A DNA stretch of 16,616 nucleotides from Clostridia bacterium. GTDB lineage: Bacteria > Bacillota > Clostridia > Oscillospirales > CAG-272. Each line of letters starts with the position of its first letter. The stretch's first letter is position 1. Of this stretch, positions 1 to 7,765 are shown one piece after another. The stretch covers positions 1 to 16,616 of the forward strand of contig JAFQAM010000039.1 in the NCBI GenBank assembly GCA_017416885.1. Reading direction: 5' to 3'. The notes under the pieces are model-generated. The model made no database searches, was not told the origin of the DNA, and was given only the letters and a program-made list of their open reading frames with translations. The translations under genes were made by a program, and so were the position numbers.

Positions 1-23
1 ATAAACGCTGATTTTTATCAAGA

Positions 24-54
24 AACCTACGGTTGCATCTGTCAACCGTAGGTT
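24..54. other. Strong 12-bp hairpin at the window edge
   Basis: AACCTACGGTTG (24-35) and its perfect complement (43-54) enclose a 7-nt loop. It lies about 100 bp beyond the stop codon of the minus-strand HAD gene. Read on that strand, the stem is followed by UUUCUUG-like sequence rather than a clean U-run, so it is at best a weak terminator. It could instead belong to whatever gene lies to the left of the window. The rest of 1-152 holds no gene that I can support. Confidence 0.5.
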
Positions 55-152
55 AGCAAGACATATTTTTGCGTGACCTGTGTCAATAATTTCATTAAAA
101 ATATATTTATATTCGGTCATTTACTTGGTTGGTAATTTTTTGTTAACCGCAG

Positions 153-794
153 TTAGCATTCTATATCAAAGCGGTATTTTGAGTCCTTATCAAGATAGTA
201 ATTACATAGCGCTTTTATTTCACTTTCGTCTGTCCACACATTTTTGTCATATACGCCCACAAGCTTAAAGCCGTTATTATAGCAGGTTTGCATCGCGTGG
301 TGCGCGTCCTCAAAAACATATGTTGTTTCCTTATCTGTGCCTAAAAATTCAAGCGCCTTTTCAAAAATAAGCGGGAATCGTTTGCCCTTGCCTACCTCCT
401 TAGATGTAAAGATAGCTGAAAAGAAGTCTCTAATATTAAGTCTTTGCAGAATTTTTTCAACAACCTCTCTGTCAGTGGCGGTGGCAAGACACATTTTTAC
501 GCCTGCGTTTTTTAAGCGAAGGAGCATTTCGTAAACGCCGTCCTTTAACTCCACATCATTATCGTAATATTTTTGCATAAGCATATAAATATCGCTTGAT
601 ACATCCTCATAGGAATACGGTATTTCCTGATACTCGTACCACCATTTCATTCCCTTATCGGTAAAATATCTGTTGGTATCTTTTTTAGGTGTTATTCCCT
701 TTAAATTCAAATATTCGGTTGGCACAATTGCCCAATAATCCATTGAGTTTAAAAGTGTGCCGTCCATATCAAAAATTGCGCCTGTAATTTTCAT
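153..794 (-). CDS. HAD-superfamily phosphatase, phosphoglycolate phosphatase/beta-PGM-like
   Basis: This is a 213-residue cytosolic hydrolase of the haloacid dehalogenase superfamily, probably a small-molecule phosphomonoesterase; the substrate cannot be told. Motif I is FDMDGTLLNS (nucleophile D9, acid/base D11). Motif II is the T in CLATATDRE, the motif III lysine is in the GKGKRFP stretch, and motif IV is the VFEDA acidic pair that holds Mg2+. A helical cap domain lies between motifs I and II, as in subfamily I enzymes. Length is normal for the family. The start ATG (792-794) directly abuts the stop codon of the membrane-protein gene (795-797), so the two are almost certainly co-transcribed and may be translationally coupled; no separate promoter is visible. 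The membrane partner gives no clue to the substrate. Confidence 0.85.
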   Translation of the reverse strand: MKITGAIFDMDGTLLNSMDYWAIVPTEYLNLKGITPKKDTNRYFTDKGMKWWYEYQEIPYSYEDVSSDIYMLMQKYYDNDVELKDGVYEMLLRLKNAGVKMCLATATDREVVEKILQRLNIRDFFSAIFTSKEVGKGKRFPLIFEKALEFLGTDKETTYVFEDAHHAMQTCYNNGFKLVGVYDKNVWTDESEIKALCNYYLDKDSKYRFDIEC

Positions 795-2324
795 TTATTT
801 ATCCTCTGTATTTATATATAATTCTGCTTTTCCTGTCATCTCGACAATAATCGGCTCGTCATATTTTGTTTTTTCGGGTACTGACGGAGTCGGTGGTGTT
901 GTGGTTTTCGGCAACGGCGTAGGTATTGCTGCCGTCTTTGGCGTTGGCTTTGGTATTGGCTTTGGTATTGGCTTTGGTGGAAAATATATGCTTTTATTTG
1001 ATAACGCCTTAAAAAGCGCGCACAAATATGAAATTATACCCATTAAGCCAAAAACAATTAAGTATGCGTATGATGAATACAGTATGGCGATTAAAATTCC
1101 GCCAATTATGCTTGGTATAGCAAACGCCAATACGCCCAATCTTACTGCGTAAAAGGTTACAAAATATCTTTCCTTGGCTTTTATCTTGTATATTGCTGTT
1201 CCCACTATGCCTAAGCATAATGCAAGAATAGCAATTAATGCTCTTACTGCGGGATAAAATGCAAATGCGTATATTCCGTAGCCTACGGCTGCAATTACAG
1301 AAACAGTCAGATAACCGTTATCGAAGTAGAAAAAGTCGCTGAATTTAGTGCTTTTTGTTACATTCCAATGCACCACTGCGCCTACCACCATTGCAATAAA
1401 ATCGCATATTACAATAAATGTCTTTGCAGGTGACCAAAAGATGAAGCCGCAAATTGACGCTTCAATAAGTAGCACCGTAGAGATTGTAAGCCAGCCCTTT
1501 TCATCAACGAAAAAGTCCTCAAAATCTATGGAGCTGCTTGATGTATAATGGATAATACAGGCAATAATCAATATCATAACCGAAATGCCGATGTATAATG
1601 ATTGAAATAGGTTTCCGTACACAGAGCCATATACTGTTGCGCCTATTGTTAAAACGATCAGGTTAGTTACCCAACCGTTTTCATCAATAAAAAAGTCCCT
1701 GAAGCCTGAGCACATTTCCGATGAATAATGTATTATTGATGCTATTAGCATTATTATCACAGTAAGACCGATAATTAATGAATGTCCCACGCTGATCAGA
1801 ATCGCGCAAGCAATTGTTGATGCTATCGACAAAAAAAGCAGCGGAAACACCCATCCGCTTTCCTTAACAAGCAGCTCATACAGATTTGATGATGCGCTAT
1901 CGTCATAATAAATTATCAACGCTGTAACGGATGCGCCAACGGTGGATAATATAAGGAATGACCACCAGAAATGCCAATATATCATACCGATAATTGAAGC
2001 GCCGCAAACAAGGAACATTGATGCAATCACCCAGCCGTATTCGTCTATGAAAAAATCGGACAGGCTATAACAGCACATATCGTTGTAATAATAAATGCAG
2101 AAGCAAAATGCGGCAATGACTGTAATGCCGATTATCAAAGATGCCCATAGCTCCCAATAAATACAGCCGATAATACAAAGTCCAACGGTTAAGCACATTG
2201 AAATTGTTATCCAGCCGAATTTTTCCGTAAAGAAGTCGGATAGATCGCTGTCAGATGCAAAATAATGTATAAGACAGGCAATAAAGGTAACTAAAACAGT
2301 ACCGCCTAAAATATAGTAAATCAT
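795..2324 (-). CDS. Polytopic membrane protein built from 60-residue tandem repeats
   Basis: I do not recognise a family for this 509-residue protein. It is made of six tandem units of exactly 60 residues. The signature (S/E)DFFxxExGW puts GW at residues 37-38, 97-98, 157-158, 217-218 and 277-278, and GY at 337-338. Each unit then has two hydrophobic segments and ends in HY or YY. The first residues look like the end of another unit, and a degenerate seventh follows residue 360. Around 14 membrane segments are expected, with the DFF..GW loops on one face. The C-terminus (from about 430) is proline-rich (PKPIPKPIPKPTPK) and then polar, probably an extended tail. The start is fixed by a perfect AGGAGG before ATG 2324 and by a consensus promoter upstream. 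The HAD phosphatase gene follows without a gap. Function unknown. Confidence 0.85.
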   Translation of the reverse strand: MIYYILGGTVLVTFIACLIHYFASDSDLSDFFTEKFGWITISMCLTVGLCIIGCIYWELWASLIIGITVIAAFCFCIYYYNDMCCYSLSDFFIDEYGWVIASMFLVCGASIIGMIYWHFWWSFLILSTVGASVTALIIYYDDSASSNLYELLVKESGWVFPLLFLSIASTIACAILISVGHSLIIGLTVIIMLIASIIHYSSEMCSGFRDFFIDENGWVTNLIVLTIGATVYGSVYGNLFQSLYIGISVMILIIACIIHYTSSSSIDFEDFFVDEKGWLTISTVLLIEASICGFIFWSPAKTFIVICDFIAMVVGAVVHWNVTKSTKFSDFFYFDNGYLTVSVIAAVGYGIYAFAFYPAVRALIAILALCLGIVGTAIYKIKAKERYFVTFYAVRLGVLAFAIPSIIGGILIAILYSSYAYLIVFGLMGIISYLCALFKALSNKSIYFPPKPIPKPIPKPTPKTAAIPTPLPKTTTPPTPSVPEKTKYDEPIIVEMTGKAELYINTEDK

Positions 2325-2350
2325 ATCTCCCTCCTTTAATGCTTTATAAT

Positions 2351-2379
2351 ATTATATCATTGTAAAATAAAATATTCAA
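2351..2379 (-). promoter_or_regulatory. Sigma-A promoter for the repeat membrane protein operon
   Basis: On the minus strand, TTGAAT (2374-2379), 17 nt, then TATAAT (2351-2356). It sits 27 bp before ATG 2324, with AAAGGAGGGAGAT as the ribosome binding site. The sequence match is direct; activity is inferred. Confidence 0.8.
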
Positions 2380-2419
2380 TAGTTATATTAAATAAGGTCT
2401 TTATTTTTACGATTAATTG

Positions 2420-2428
2420 TGCTACAAT
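2420..2428 (+). promoter_or_regulatory. Possible extended -10 promoter for the isomerase operon
   Basis: TGCTACAAT (2420-2428) is an extended -10 (TGnTAnAAT). The -35 region is poor. The same TGCTACAAT 9-mer forms the -10 of two well-formed promoters at 11200 and 13539, which raises confidence. The transcript would start before the 22-bp repeats at 2439-2504. Confidence 0.45.
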
Positions 2429-2438
2429 GATTTTGATG

Positions 2439-2504
2439 TGTAAATGTCCGTTTTTTACAGTATAAATATCCATTTTTTACAGTGAAAATGTCCATTGAAA
2501 ATCT
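2439..2504 (+). repeat. Three 22-bp direct repeats, possible IS21-family end
   Basis: Three back-to-back 22-bp units lie at 2439-2460, 2461-2482 and 2483-2504. The common core is AAATGTCCATTTTTTACAG; the third unit decays after TGTCCATT. As I recall, IS21-family elements of clostridia carry several copies of a TGTCC...TTTTTACAG motif at their ends, so this could be a solo terminal fragment left after loss of istA/istB. No transposase or matching opposite end is present in the window. It could alternatively be a set of protein-binding sites in the leader of the following gene. Confidence 0.5.
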
Positions 2505-2543
2505 TAAAATTTAAAGTAAAATATCCTTAGTGAGGTAATAATT

Positions 2544-3404
2544 ATGAAAATATCAACTGAAATTTATTCAAGCGCAAGACATATCGGTGAGGAAAAAGCC
2601 ATTGAGCTTTTAGCCAAGGCGGGCTTTGACTGTTGGGACTTCTCTATGTTTGAAATGGCAAGAATTGATTGGTCAACATATAAATTAAGAAAAACAGGTC
2701 ATCCCCTTGAAGGCGATGATTATGCTAAATTTGCAAAGCAGCTTAAAAAGGTTGCCGATGACTGCGGAATTGAGTGCAATCAGTCACACGCGCCATTTCC
2801 CTCTAAGGCTGTTGGTATGGACAATTTAAAGCGCGCAATTGAATGTACCGCTATTGCCGGGGGCAAGATTTGTATTATACATCCCGACAACAATTCAAGC
2901 GCAGAGGAAAATGCAAAAATGTATAATGAGCTTTTACCGTACGCTAAGGAATACGGCGTTAAAATCGCCACTGAAAATATGTGGAATTGGGATAACACCT
3001 TAAACAGAAGCAGCTTTGCCGCTTGCGCAACAGCAGAGGACTTTAAAAAGCATATTGATGTTGTAAATGATCCGTATTTAGTTGCTTGCCTTGATTTAGG
3101 CCACGCTGAAATGGTAGGTTCAGGCGACGGCGCGCCTTATATGATAAGAGAATTAGGCGGTAGATTACAGGCTTTACATATTCACGATAACGATAGACAC
3201 GGTGATAGCCATCAAATCCCATTTTCAATGCAAATTGATTTTAATGAGATTGCAAAGGCTCTAAAAGAGATTAACTATCAAGGCGAATTAACTCTTGAAG
3301 CGGACAGATACCTTGAAGCATACAACAAAGACAATATTTTTGAGGGAATGAAAAAGCTTGCCGAGAGCGCGAGAAGGCTTGAAAAGTTGATTATTGAATC
3401 ATAA
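2544..3404 (+). CDS. Sugar phosphate isomerase/epimerase family protein (xylose isomerase-like TIM barrel)
   Basis: A 286-residue cytosolic TIM-barrel protein of the AP-endonuclease-2/xylose-isomerase-like superfamily, which interconverts or epimerises sugars and related polyols using a divalent metal. Candidate metal and catalytic residues sit at the ends of strands: H82 (SHAPF), E144 (ATENMWN), D184 and H187 (DLGHAEM), H212/H214 (LHIHDND) and E252 (TLEADRY). Length is typical. The start follows GAGGT with good spacing (2532-2536). It opens a same-strand set with an amidohydrolase and a MATE exporter; a hairpin array begins 9 bp after its stop codon. Pairing with an amidohydrolase suggests catabolism of an unusual sugar or sugar acid, but no specific substrate can be read from the sequence. 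Confidence 0.85.
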   Translation: MKISTEIYSSARHIGEEKAIELLAKAGFDCWDFSMFEMARIDWSTYKLRKTGHPLEGDDYAKFAKQLKKVADDCGIECNQSHAPFPSKAVGMDNLKRAIECTAIAGGKICIIHPDNNSSAEENAKMYNELLPYAKEYGVKIATENMWNWDNTLNRSSFAACATAEDFKKHIDVVNDPYLVACLDLGHAEMVGSGDGAPYMIRELGGRLQALHIHDNDRHGDSHQIPFSMQIDFNEIAKALKEINYQGELTLEADRYLEAYNKDNIFEGMKKLAESARRLEKLIIES

Positions 3405-3412
3405 GCGTTCTC

Positions 3413-3659
3413 ATTTTGCGAAGCAAAATATATCGAATTTCGCTTGCGAAATATATCGAATGCGTAGCATATATCGAATTTGCGTAGCAAATATATCGAC
3501 ACCGAAGGTGCAATGGATTTCAAATATTGACCAACAAAGCTTGCTGTTTTTTGCTTGCTTCGCAAGTCGATATATTTTACTGCGTAAAATTCGATATAAC
3601 TGCTTCGCAGTTTCGATATAATTGCTTCGCAATTTCGATATATTTTTGCGTTGCAAAAA
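3413..3659. repeat. Hairpin array A: 5+5 mini-hairpins with mirrored ATATCGA spacers
   Basis: This fills the gap between the isomerase and amidohydrolase genes. Left half: five hairpins at 3413-3429, 3437-3452, 3460-3470, 3478-3492 and 3500-3510, separated by four identical ATATCGA spacers (3430, 3453, 3471, 3493). The centre is 3511-3553. Right half: hairpins at 3554-3566, 3574-3590, 3598-3612, 3620-3634 and 3643-3659, separated by four identical TCGATAT spacers (3567, 3591, 3613, 3635), the exact reverse complement. Stems are 4-7 bp. Left loops are mostly GNA (GAA, GTA), giving cores such as GCGAAGC and GCGTAGC; right cores are mainly the complement GCTTCGC. All eight spacers pair perfectly in nested order. 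Open frames crossing it only translate the repeats and are not genes. It is expected to lie in the operon mRNA. Confidence 0.9.
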
Positions 3660-3696
3660 CAAGAAATCCCCTAAAAACGAACGGAGTGAGTTTTAC

Positions 3697-4779
3697 ATGT
3701 TAGAATACAACCACATAAACGAAAAAATTATAGACACGCACCTACATCTTGAGGCGTGGGAAAATGAGGAATTTTCCGATTTTACAAAGTGCTTTGAGAA
3801 GCATAGAGAGATTACAGGGGCAAGCGCAATTAATATTTGCACTGTGCCGACTCGCCAATCCAATGTGTGCAACAATATTATGCTTGCATTTTACAAGCTG
3901 AAAAATAAAAATACATTTATCCACGGTGGATTTGAGCATATTATTCGCCCTGTGACGGAAAATATGCCAAAAGGTATGGATTTAGTGACACAGTACCGTG
4001 AGCTTATGGAAATCGGTTTTGACGGAATAAAGCTGATTGAGGGCAAGCCTATTTGCTTAAAGCCTCTTGGTAACAACTTAAATCATCCCGCGTTTGACCG
4101 TCTTTACAGTGAAATGGAAAAGGACGGCACGCACATTGTATTCCATATAAACGATCCTCACGATTGTTGGGACAGAAATAAAACTACACAGGAGTTTATT
4201 GACAAGGGATGGTTTTACGGCGACGGTACATATTTAACCTTTGAGGAAACTTATAATCAAGCAATACAGCTGCTTGAAAATCATCCAAATTTAAAGGCGA
4301 CGCTTGCACATTTCTTTTTCTGCGCTGATACGCCTAACCGTCTTGAAGAAATTTTCAAAAGGTATCCTAATGTGTGCGTAGATATTACTCCGGGATGCGA
4401 AATGTATCATTCCTTTGAGAGAAATCACGATTTTTATGTGGAGTTTTTTAACAAGTATTCAGACAGGATTTTAGTGGGCACTGACGGTACTTTCCCTTGG
4501 GCTACAAAATGCCATACTTGGTGTCTTAATATTCTTTATGAATTTATAGCAACTAACCATAAAAATATGGCTTTTGATGATAGCATTTTGACAGGTCTTA
4601 ACCTACAAGGCGAGGCTAAGGAAAATATTTTATATAAAAATTATGAGAAGCGTGTTAGTAAAGAGCCAAAGAAAATAAACACCGATGCTCTTTTAAGATA
4701 CATAAACAAATACAGAGAATTTATAAAGGACAGCGATTATCAAAGGCTGCTACCTTTGATTGAGGAAATTAATAGGTAA
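3697..4779 (+). CDS. Amidohydrolase family 2 (TIM-barrel metal-dependent hydrolase)
   Basis: A 360-residue metal-dependent hydrolase or decarboxylase of the amidohydrolase-2 type. Visible features: the first-strand HxH in IIDTHLHLE (H15, H17), IKLIEGKP (111-118), H150 in VFHINDPHDCW, H205 in LAHFFF, and the last-strand aspartate D263 in LVGTDGTFP, the usual metal-ligand set for this barrel. ATG 3697 was chosen because GGAG lies 10 nt upstream (3683-3686). The longer in-frame start at 3622 would translate hairpin array sequence and encodes low-complexity residues unlike the family's N-terminus. It follows the isomerase across array A and precedes the MATE gene by 27 bp. The likely role is cleavage of a small cyclic or carboxylated metabolite; the substrate is unknown. 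Confidence 0.8.
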   Translation: MLEYNHINEKIIDTHLHLEAWENEEFSDFTKCFEKHREITGASAINICTVPTRQSNVCNNIMLAFYKLKNKNTFIHGGFEHIIRPVTENMPKGMDLVTQYRELMEIGFDGIKLIEGKPICLKPLGNNLNHPAFDRLYSEMEKDGTHIVFHINDPHDCWDRNKTTQEFIDKGWFYGDGTYLTFEETYNQAIQLLENHPNLKATLAHFFFCADTPNRLEEIFKRYPNVCVDITPGCEMYHSFERNHDFYVEFFNKYSDRILVGTDGTFPWATKCHTWCLNILYEFIATNHKNMAFDDSILTGLNLQGEAKENILYKNYEKRVSKEPKKINTDALLRYINKYREFIKDSDYQRLLPLIEEINR

Positions 4780-4785
4780 CTTGCT

Positions 4786-4799
4786 GACGGCTAACGGCT
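4786..4799 (+). repeat. Heptamer repeat (RACGGCT x2) before the MATE start
   Basis: GACGGCT and AACGGCT lie in tandem in the 27-bp gap just before ATG 4807. No GGAGG-like site remains there, so the MATE start has no recognisable ribosome binding site, and the repeat occupies the place where one would sit. Confidence 0.5.
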
Positions 4800-4806
4800 A
4801 AAAATT

Positions 4807-6150
4807 ATGAAACTAACAGAAGGAAAAATATTCAAAACACTATTTATTTATTCGTTGCCACTGATTTTAACAAATGTGGTACAGCTGTTATTCCACGCGG
4901 CAGATGTTACGGTGCTTGGAATTTTAGTAGATGATTATGCGGTGGCGGCAGTTGGCGCTTGCGGACCGATAATTTCACTACTTGTAAGTCTTTTTGCATC
5001 TATTGCAACAGGCGCTAACATTTTAATAGCAAAGCATGTTGGCGCAAAGGACCAAACACGAAGCAGAAAAGCAACGGGCACCGCTATTGTGTTGGGCTTT
5101 TTATCGGGACTAATAATGATGGCTATTGCTCTTATATGGGCAAAAGATATTTTGATTTTATTAAAATGTCAGCCTGAGGTTTTAGACCAAGCAACAACTT
5201 ATATGCGCATTTACTTTTTAGGTATGCCTATTATTATGCTATATAACTTTTTAGCGGCAATACTTCGTTCCGTTGGGGACAGTGTGCGCCCTATGATATA
5301 TATGTTTATAGCGGGATTTGTTAATATCGGTCTTAACATTTTCTTTGTAGCGGTATGCAATTTAACGGTGGAAGGTGTTGCTATTGCAACTGTTATATCT
5401 AACCTTGTGTCGCTAATTCTTGGCTTAATTGCATTATTCAGAACAAAAGGTTATGCAAAAATTGAACTTAAAAACCTGCGTATTTTCAAGGCAGAATTTA
5501 AAGAAATTATTAAGATAGGTATTCCTGCTTGTCTATGCAGCTTATCATTTTACATAGCAAATTTATTTATGTCATCGGGGATAAACTCTATAAGCCCCGA
5601 CGCTATGACTGCAAATGCTATTGCAGGGCAATTTGATGCTATTGTATATAATGTTGGTATGTCAATTGCTATTGCTTGTATGTCAATGGTGGGACAATGC
5701 TACGGTGCAGGAATGATTGACAGAGTAAAAAGGACAGTTAAAACAAGTATTATATATGTAACTATTGCAAGCTTATCTCTTGGCATTATTGTGGTGCTTC
5801 TTTCAGAGGTACTTCTTGATATTATGACCGACAGTGTGTCTGTAATTGCCATCGGCAAGGAGCAATTAACTGTTGTTTGCTTGACTCACTTTATCACAAG
5901 TATTATGGAGGTTTTGTCCTTTAGTCTTCGTGCATTAAAACGACCTGTTTGCACTATGGTAGTGGGCTTTATTTGTGGCTTTGGTGTGCGTACACTTTGG
6001 GCAACTGTAATTTGGCACTTGCTCGGCGGCTCTGTTGCTACACTTTTCCTTGCGTACGGTGTCAGTGCATTTTGCGCTATGGTAATTTATGCGATTATTT
6101 TTGCAAAAACCATAAAAAAGGAAAAAGCATTTTTAGAGAACATTATATAA
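4807..6150 (+). CDS. MATE family efflux transporter
   Basis: A 447-residue inner-membrane exporter of the multidrug and toxic compound extrusion family, typically a Na+ or H+ antiporter. The N-terminus (GKIFKTLFIYSLPLILTNVV followed by QLLFHAADVTVLG) is the family's characteristic first-helix signature. About twelve hydrophobic segments follow in two six-helix halves, the second beginning near FKEIIKIGIPACLCSLSFYI. Length is normal (about 440-460). It starts 27 bp after the amidohydrolase stop and lacks a clear ribosome binding site, so translation may depend on coupling to the upstream gene. A strong rho-independent hairpin directly after the stop ends the operon. Being cotranscribed with two sugar-type enzymes, it may export a pathway intermediate or toxic analogue; that is inference. 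Confidence 0.88.
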   Translation: MKLTEGKIFKTLFIYSLPLILTNVVQLLFHAADVTVLGILVDDYAVAAVGACGPIISLLVSLFASIATGANILIAKHVGAKDQTRSRKATGTAIVLGFLSGLIMMAIALIWAKDILILLKCQPEVLDQATTYMRIYFLGMPIIMLYNFLAAILRSVGDSVRPMIYMFIAGFVNIGLNIFFVAVCNLTVEGVAIATVISNLVSLILGLIALFRTKGYAKIELKNLRIFKAEFKEIIKIGIPACLCSLSFYIANLFMSSGINSISPDAMTANAIAGQFDAIVYNVGMSIAIACMSMVGQCYGAGMIDRVKRTVKTSIIYVTIASLSLGIIVVLLSEVLLDIMTDSVSVIAIGKEQLTVVCLTHFITSIMEVLSFSLRALKRPVCTMVVGFICGFGVRTLWATVIWHLLGGSVATLFLAYGVSAFCAMVIYAIIFAKTIKKEKAFLENII

Positions 6151-6158
6151 TAAACGAG

Positions 6159-6195
6159 AGAGGATAAACGAAAAATCGTTTATCCTCTGCTTTTT
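6159..6195 (+). terminator. Rho-independent terminator after the MATE gene
   Basis: A perfect 13-bp stem, AGAGGATAAACGA (6159-6171) with 6176-6188, an AAAA loop and then GCTTTTT. It closes the isomerase-amidohydrolase-MATE operon. Confidence 0.93.
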
Positions 6196-6203
6196 CATTA
6201 TAT

Positions 6204-6246
6204 AATTTGCTAAAAATAAATTTACTAAAATCGTTTTTAGCAAATT
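6204..6246. repeat. Perfect 13-bp inverted repeat next to the ATPase promoter
   Basis: AATTTGCTAAAAA (6204-6216) and its exact complement TTTTTAGCAAATT (6234-6246) flank 17 nt. The right arm ends one base before the -35 box of the ATPase promoter (6248). It lies after the upstream terminator and before the downstream start of transcription, so it probably acts as DNA: an operator, or an insertion scar. Confidence 0.7.
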
Positions 6247-6247
6247 G

Positions 6248-6276
6248 TTGACATATGTGAATTTATGTGTTATAAT
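6248..6276 (+). promoter_or_regulatory. Consensus sigma-A promoter for the ATPase gene
   Basis: TTGACA (6248-6253), 17 nt, TATAAT (6271-6276): a full consensus match. The ATG at 6308 follows GCGAGGTGAT. Confidence 0.92.
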
Positions 6277-6307
6277 TGATATACAATACAAATTGCGAGG
6301 TGATAGA

Positions 6308-7708
6308 ATGTTTATCGGTAGAGAAAAAGAACTTTCAAAATTAAATCAGCTCTATAACACAAATGTGTTTCAATTTCCTGTCATATACGGTCGCCGTCGT
6401 GTTGGAAAAACCGCTTTAATTAATGAATTTATTAAAAATAAGGAAGCAATATCATTTACAGGGCTTGAAAGCACCGTCTCTCAAAATCTTGAAAATTTAA
6501 GTAAATCAATCCATCTCTTTTTGGGTTCAGTGGGAGAAGCGCCAATATATCCAACATTTCAATCAGCTCTCGAAGCAATATTTAAGCTTGCAGAAAATAA
6601 AAGAATTATTTTTGTTATTGATGAATATCCCTATGTTGCTAAAGCATACAAATCCTTTTCTTCAATTCTTCAAACTTTAATAGATAAGTATAAAGATACA
6701 TCTAAACTATATTTAATTTTATGTGGCTCTTCAATGTCATTTATGGAGGAGCAAGTTTTAGGATATAAAAGTCCTCTTTACGGTAGACGAACTGCACAAT
6801 TCAGAATTTTACCATTTGATTTTAAAGAAAGCAGAAAATATTTTAAAAACTTTTCCAGTGTTGATATGGCGGAAATATACGGTATAGTGGGTGGCACTCC
6901 ACAATATCTGCTTCAAATGAATGATGCTTTATCTGTTGAGGATAACATAAAATCGAACATTTTAGATCCAAATTCCTATTTATTTGAAGAACCAAGCAAT
7001 CTTTTAAAGCAAGAAGTTCAAAAGTCTGCTCTTTATAATGCAATTATTACCGCAGTTGCTACGGGAAGCACAAAGCTTTCAGAAATTGCCACTAAGGTTG
7101 GCGAGGAAACAAGCGCCTGTGCAATTTGTTTGAAAAAATTACTTGCTTTAGGTATTATACGAAAGGAAACGCCTTTTAGTGAAAAGGAATCTAAAAAAAC
7201 TATTTACAGCGTGAACGATAACCTATTCCGTTTTTGGTATCGTTTTGTTCCGCAGAATCTTTCTTTACTTCAAAACGATATGGTTGATATTGCATACAAA
7301 TCCATTTCCGAAGGTATGAATACTTATATGGGTTCGGTTTTTGAAGAAATATGCAAACAATATTTATGGGATATTAATCGAAACGGACAATCGAAAGTTG
7401 TATTCACATCTCTTGGTCGTTGGTGGGGTACTGACCCTCTCAAAAAAGTTCAATCAGAAATTGATATTATAGGTGAATCAGATAAAAACACTGCTCTGTT
7501 TGGTGAATGTAAATGGACTAATGAATCAGTAGATGTAAAAGTTCTTGACTTGCTTATTGAAAGAAGTTCGCTTTTCCACTACCAAAATGTACATTATTAT
7601 TTGTTTGCTAAAACAGGATTTACAAAGGGCTGTGTTGATAAATCGCAAGAGCTTGGAAATGTCACACTTGTTAAATATAGTGATATAATTGATTATTTTG
7701 ATAATTGA
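6308..7708 (+). CDS. Archaeal-type ATPase with C-terminal DUF234 (nuclease-like) domain
   Basis: A 466-residue protein of the 'ATPase_2 / DUF234' group of STAND-like AAA+ ATPases. Walker A is GRRRVGKT (28-35), Walker B is IIFVIDE (100-106), a sensor-like strand is LYLILCGSS (134-142), and SPLYGRR (155-161) is a typical conserved segment. A winged-helix-like region follows (about 235-300). The DUF234 domain (about 300-466) has E384/D386 (SEIDIIGE) and E400-C-K402 (FGECKW), which fits a PD-(D/E)xK nuclease fold. The start at 6308 is set by the GAGGTGAT site and the promoter; the longer frame from 6245 would cross the promoter itself. It is a single-gene unit between two terminators. Members are often found in accessory and defence-rich regions, but no partner gene is present; its real function is unknown. 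Confidence 0.85.
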   Translation: MFIGREKELSKLNQLYNTNVFQFPVIYGRRRVGKTALINEFIKNKEAISFTGLESTVSQNLENLSKSIHLFLGSVGEAPIYPTFQSALEAIFKLAENKRIIFVIDEYPYVAKAYKSFSSILQTLIDKYKDTSKLYLILCGSSMSFMEEQVLGYKSPLYGRRTAQFRILPFDFKESRKYFKNFSSVDMAEIYGIVGGTPQYLLQMNDALSVEDNIKSNILDPNSYLFEEPSNLLKQEVQKSALYNAIITAVATGSTKLSEIATKVGEETSACAICLKKLLALGIIRKETPFSEKESKKTIYSVNDNLFRFWYRFVPQNLSLLQNDMVDIAYKSISEGMNTYMGSVFEEICKQYLWDINRNGQSKVVFTSLGRWWGTDPLKKVQSEIDIIGESDKNTALFGECKWTNESVDVKVLDLLIERSSLFHYQNVHYYLFAKTGFTKGCVDKSQELGNVTLVKYSDIIDYFDN

Positions 7709-7765
7709 ACTGACGGTGTATTAATGAATTGTCACTGGGTGACATAAAATTCACCTTCATTGCAT

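Noticed and set aside
757..1152. Plus-strand frame with Gly/Ile/Val-rich repeats
   Set aside because: It is the antisense image of the proline-rich tail of the membrane protein on the minus strand, without ribosome binding site or promoter.
3413..3659. CRISPR array
   Set aside because: The constant part is only 7 bp and inverts midway, the intervening sequences are themselves palindromes of uneven length, and no cas genes are present.
3394..3662. Overlapping open frames on both strands across array A (75 and 83 residues), and the longer amidohydrolase start at 3622
   Set aside because: They translate the hairpin repeats into low-complexity residues (repeated YRI/RYI), have no ribosome binding site, and exist only because the array has few stop codons.
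7731..7743. GTCAC-TGG-GTGAC palindrome after the ATPase gene
   Set aside because: The stem is only 5 bp with no U-run and no second copy, and the strong bidirectional terminator follows within 25 bp.
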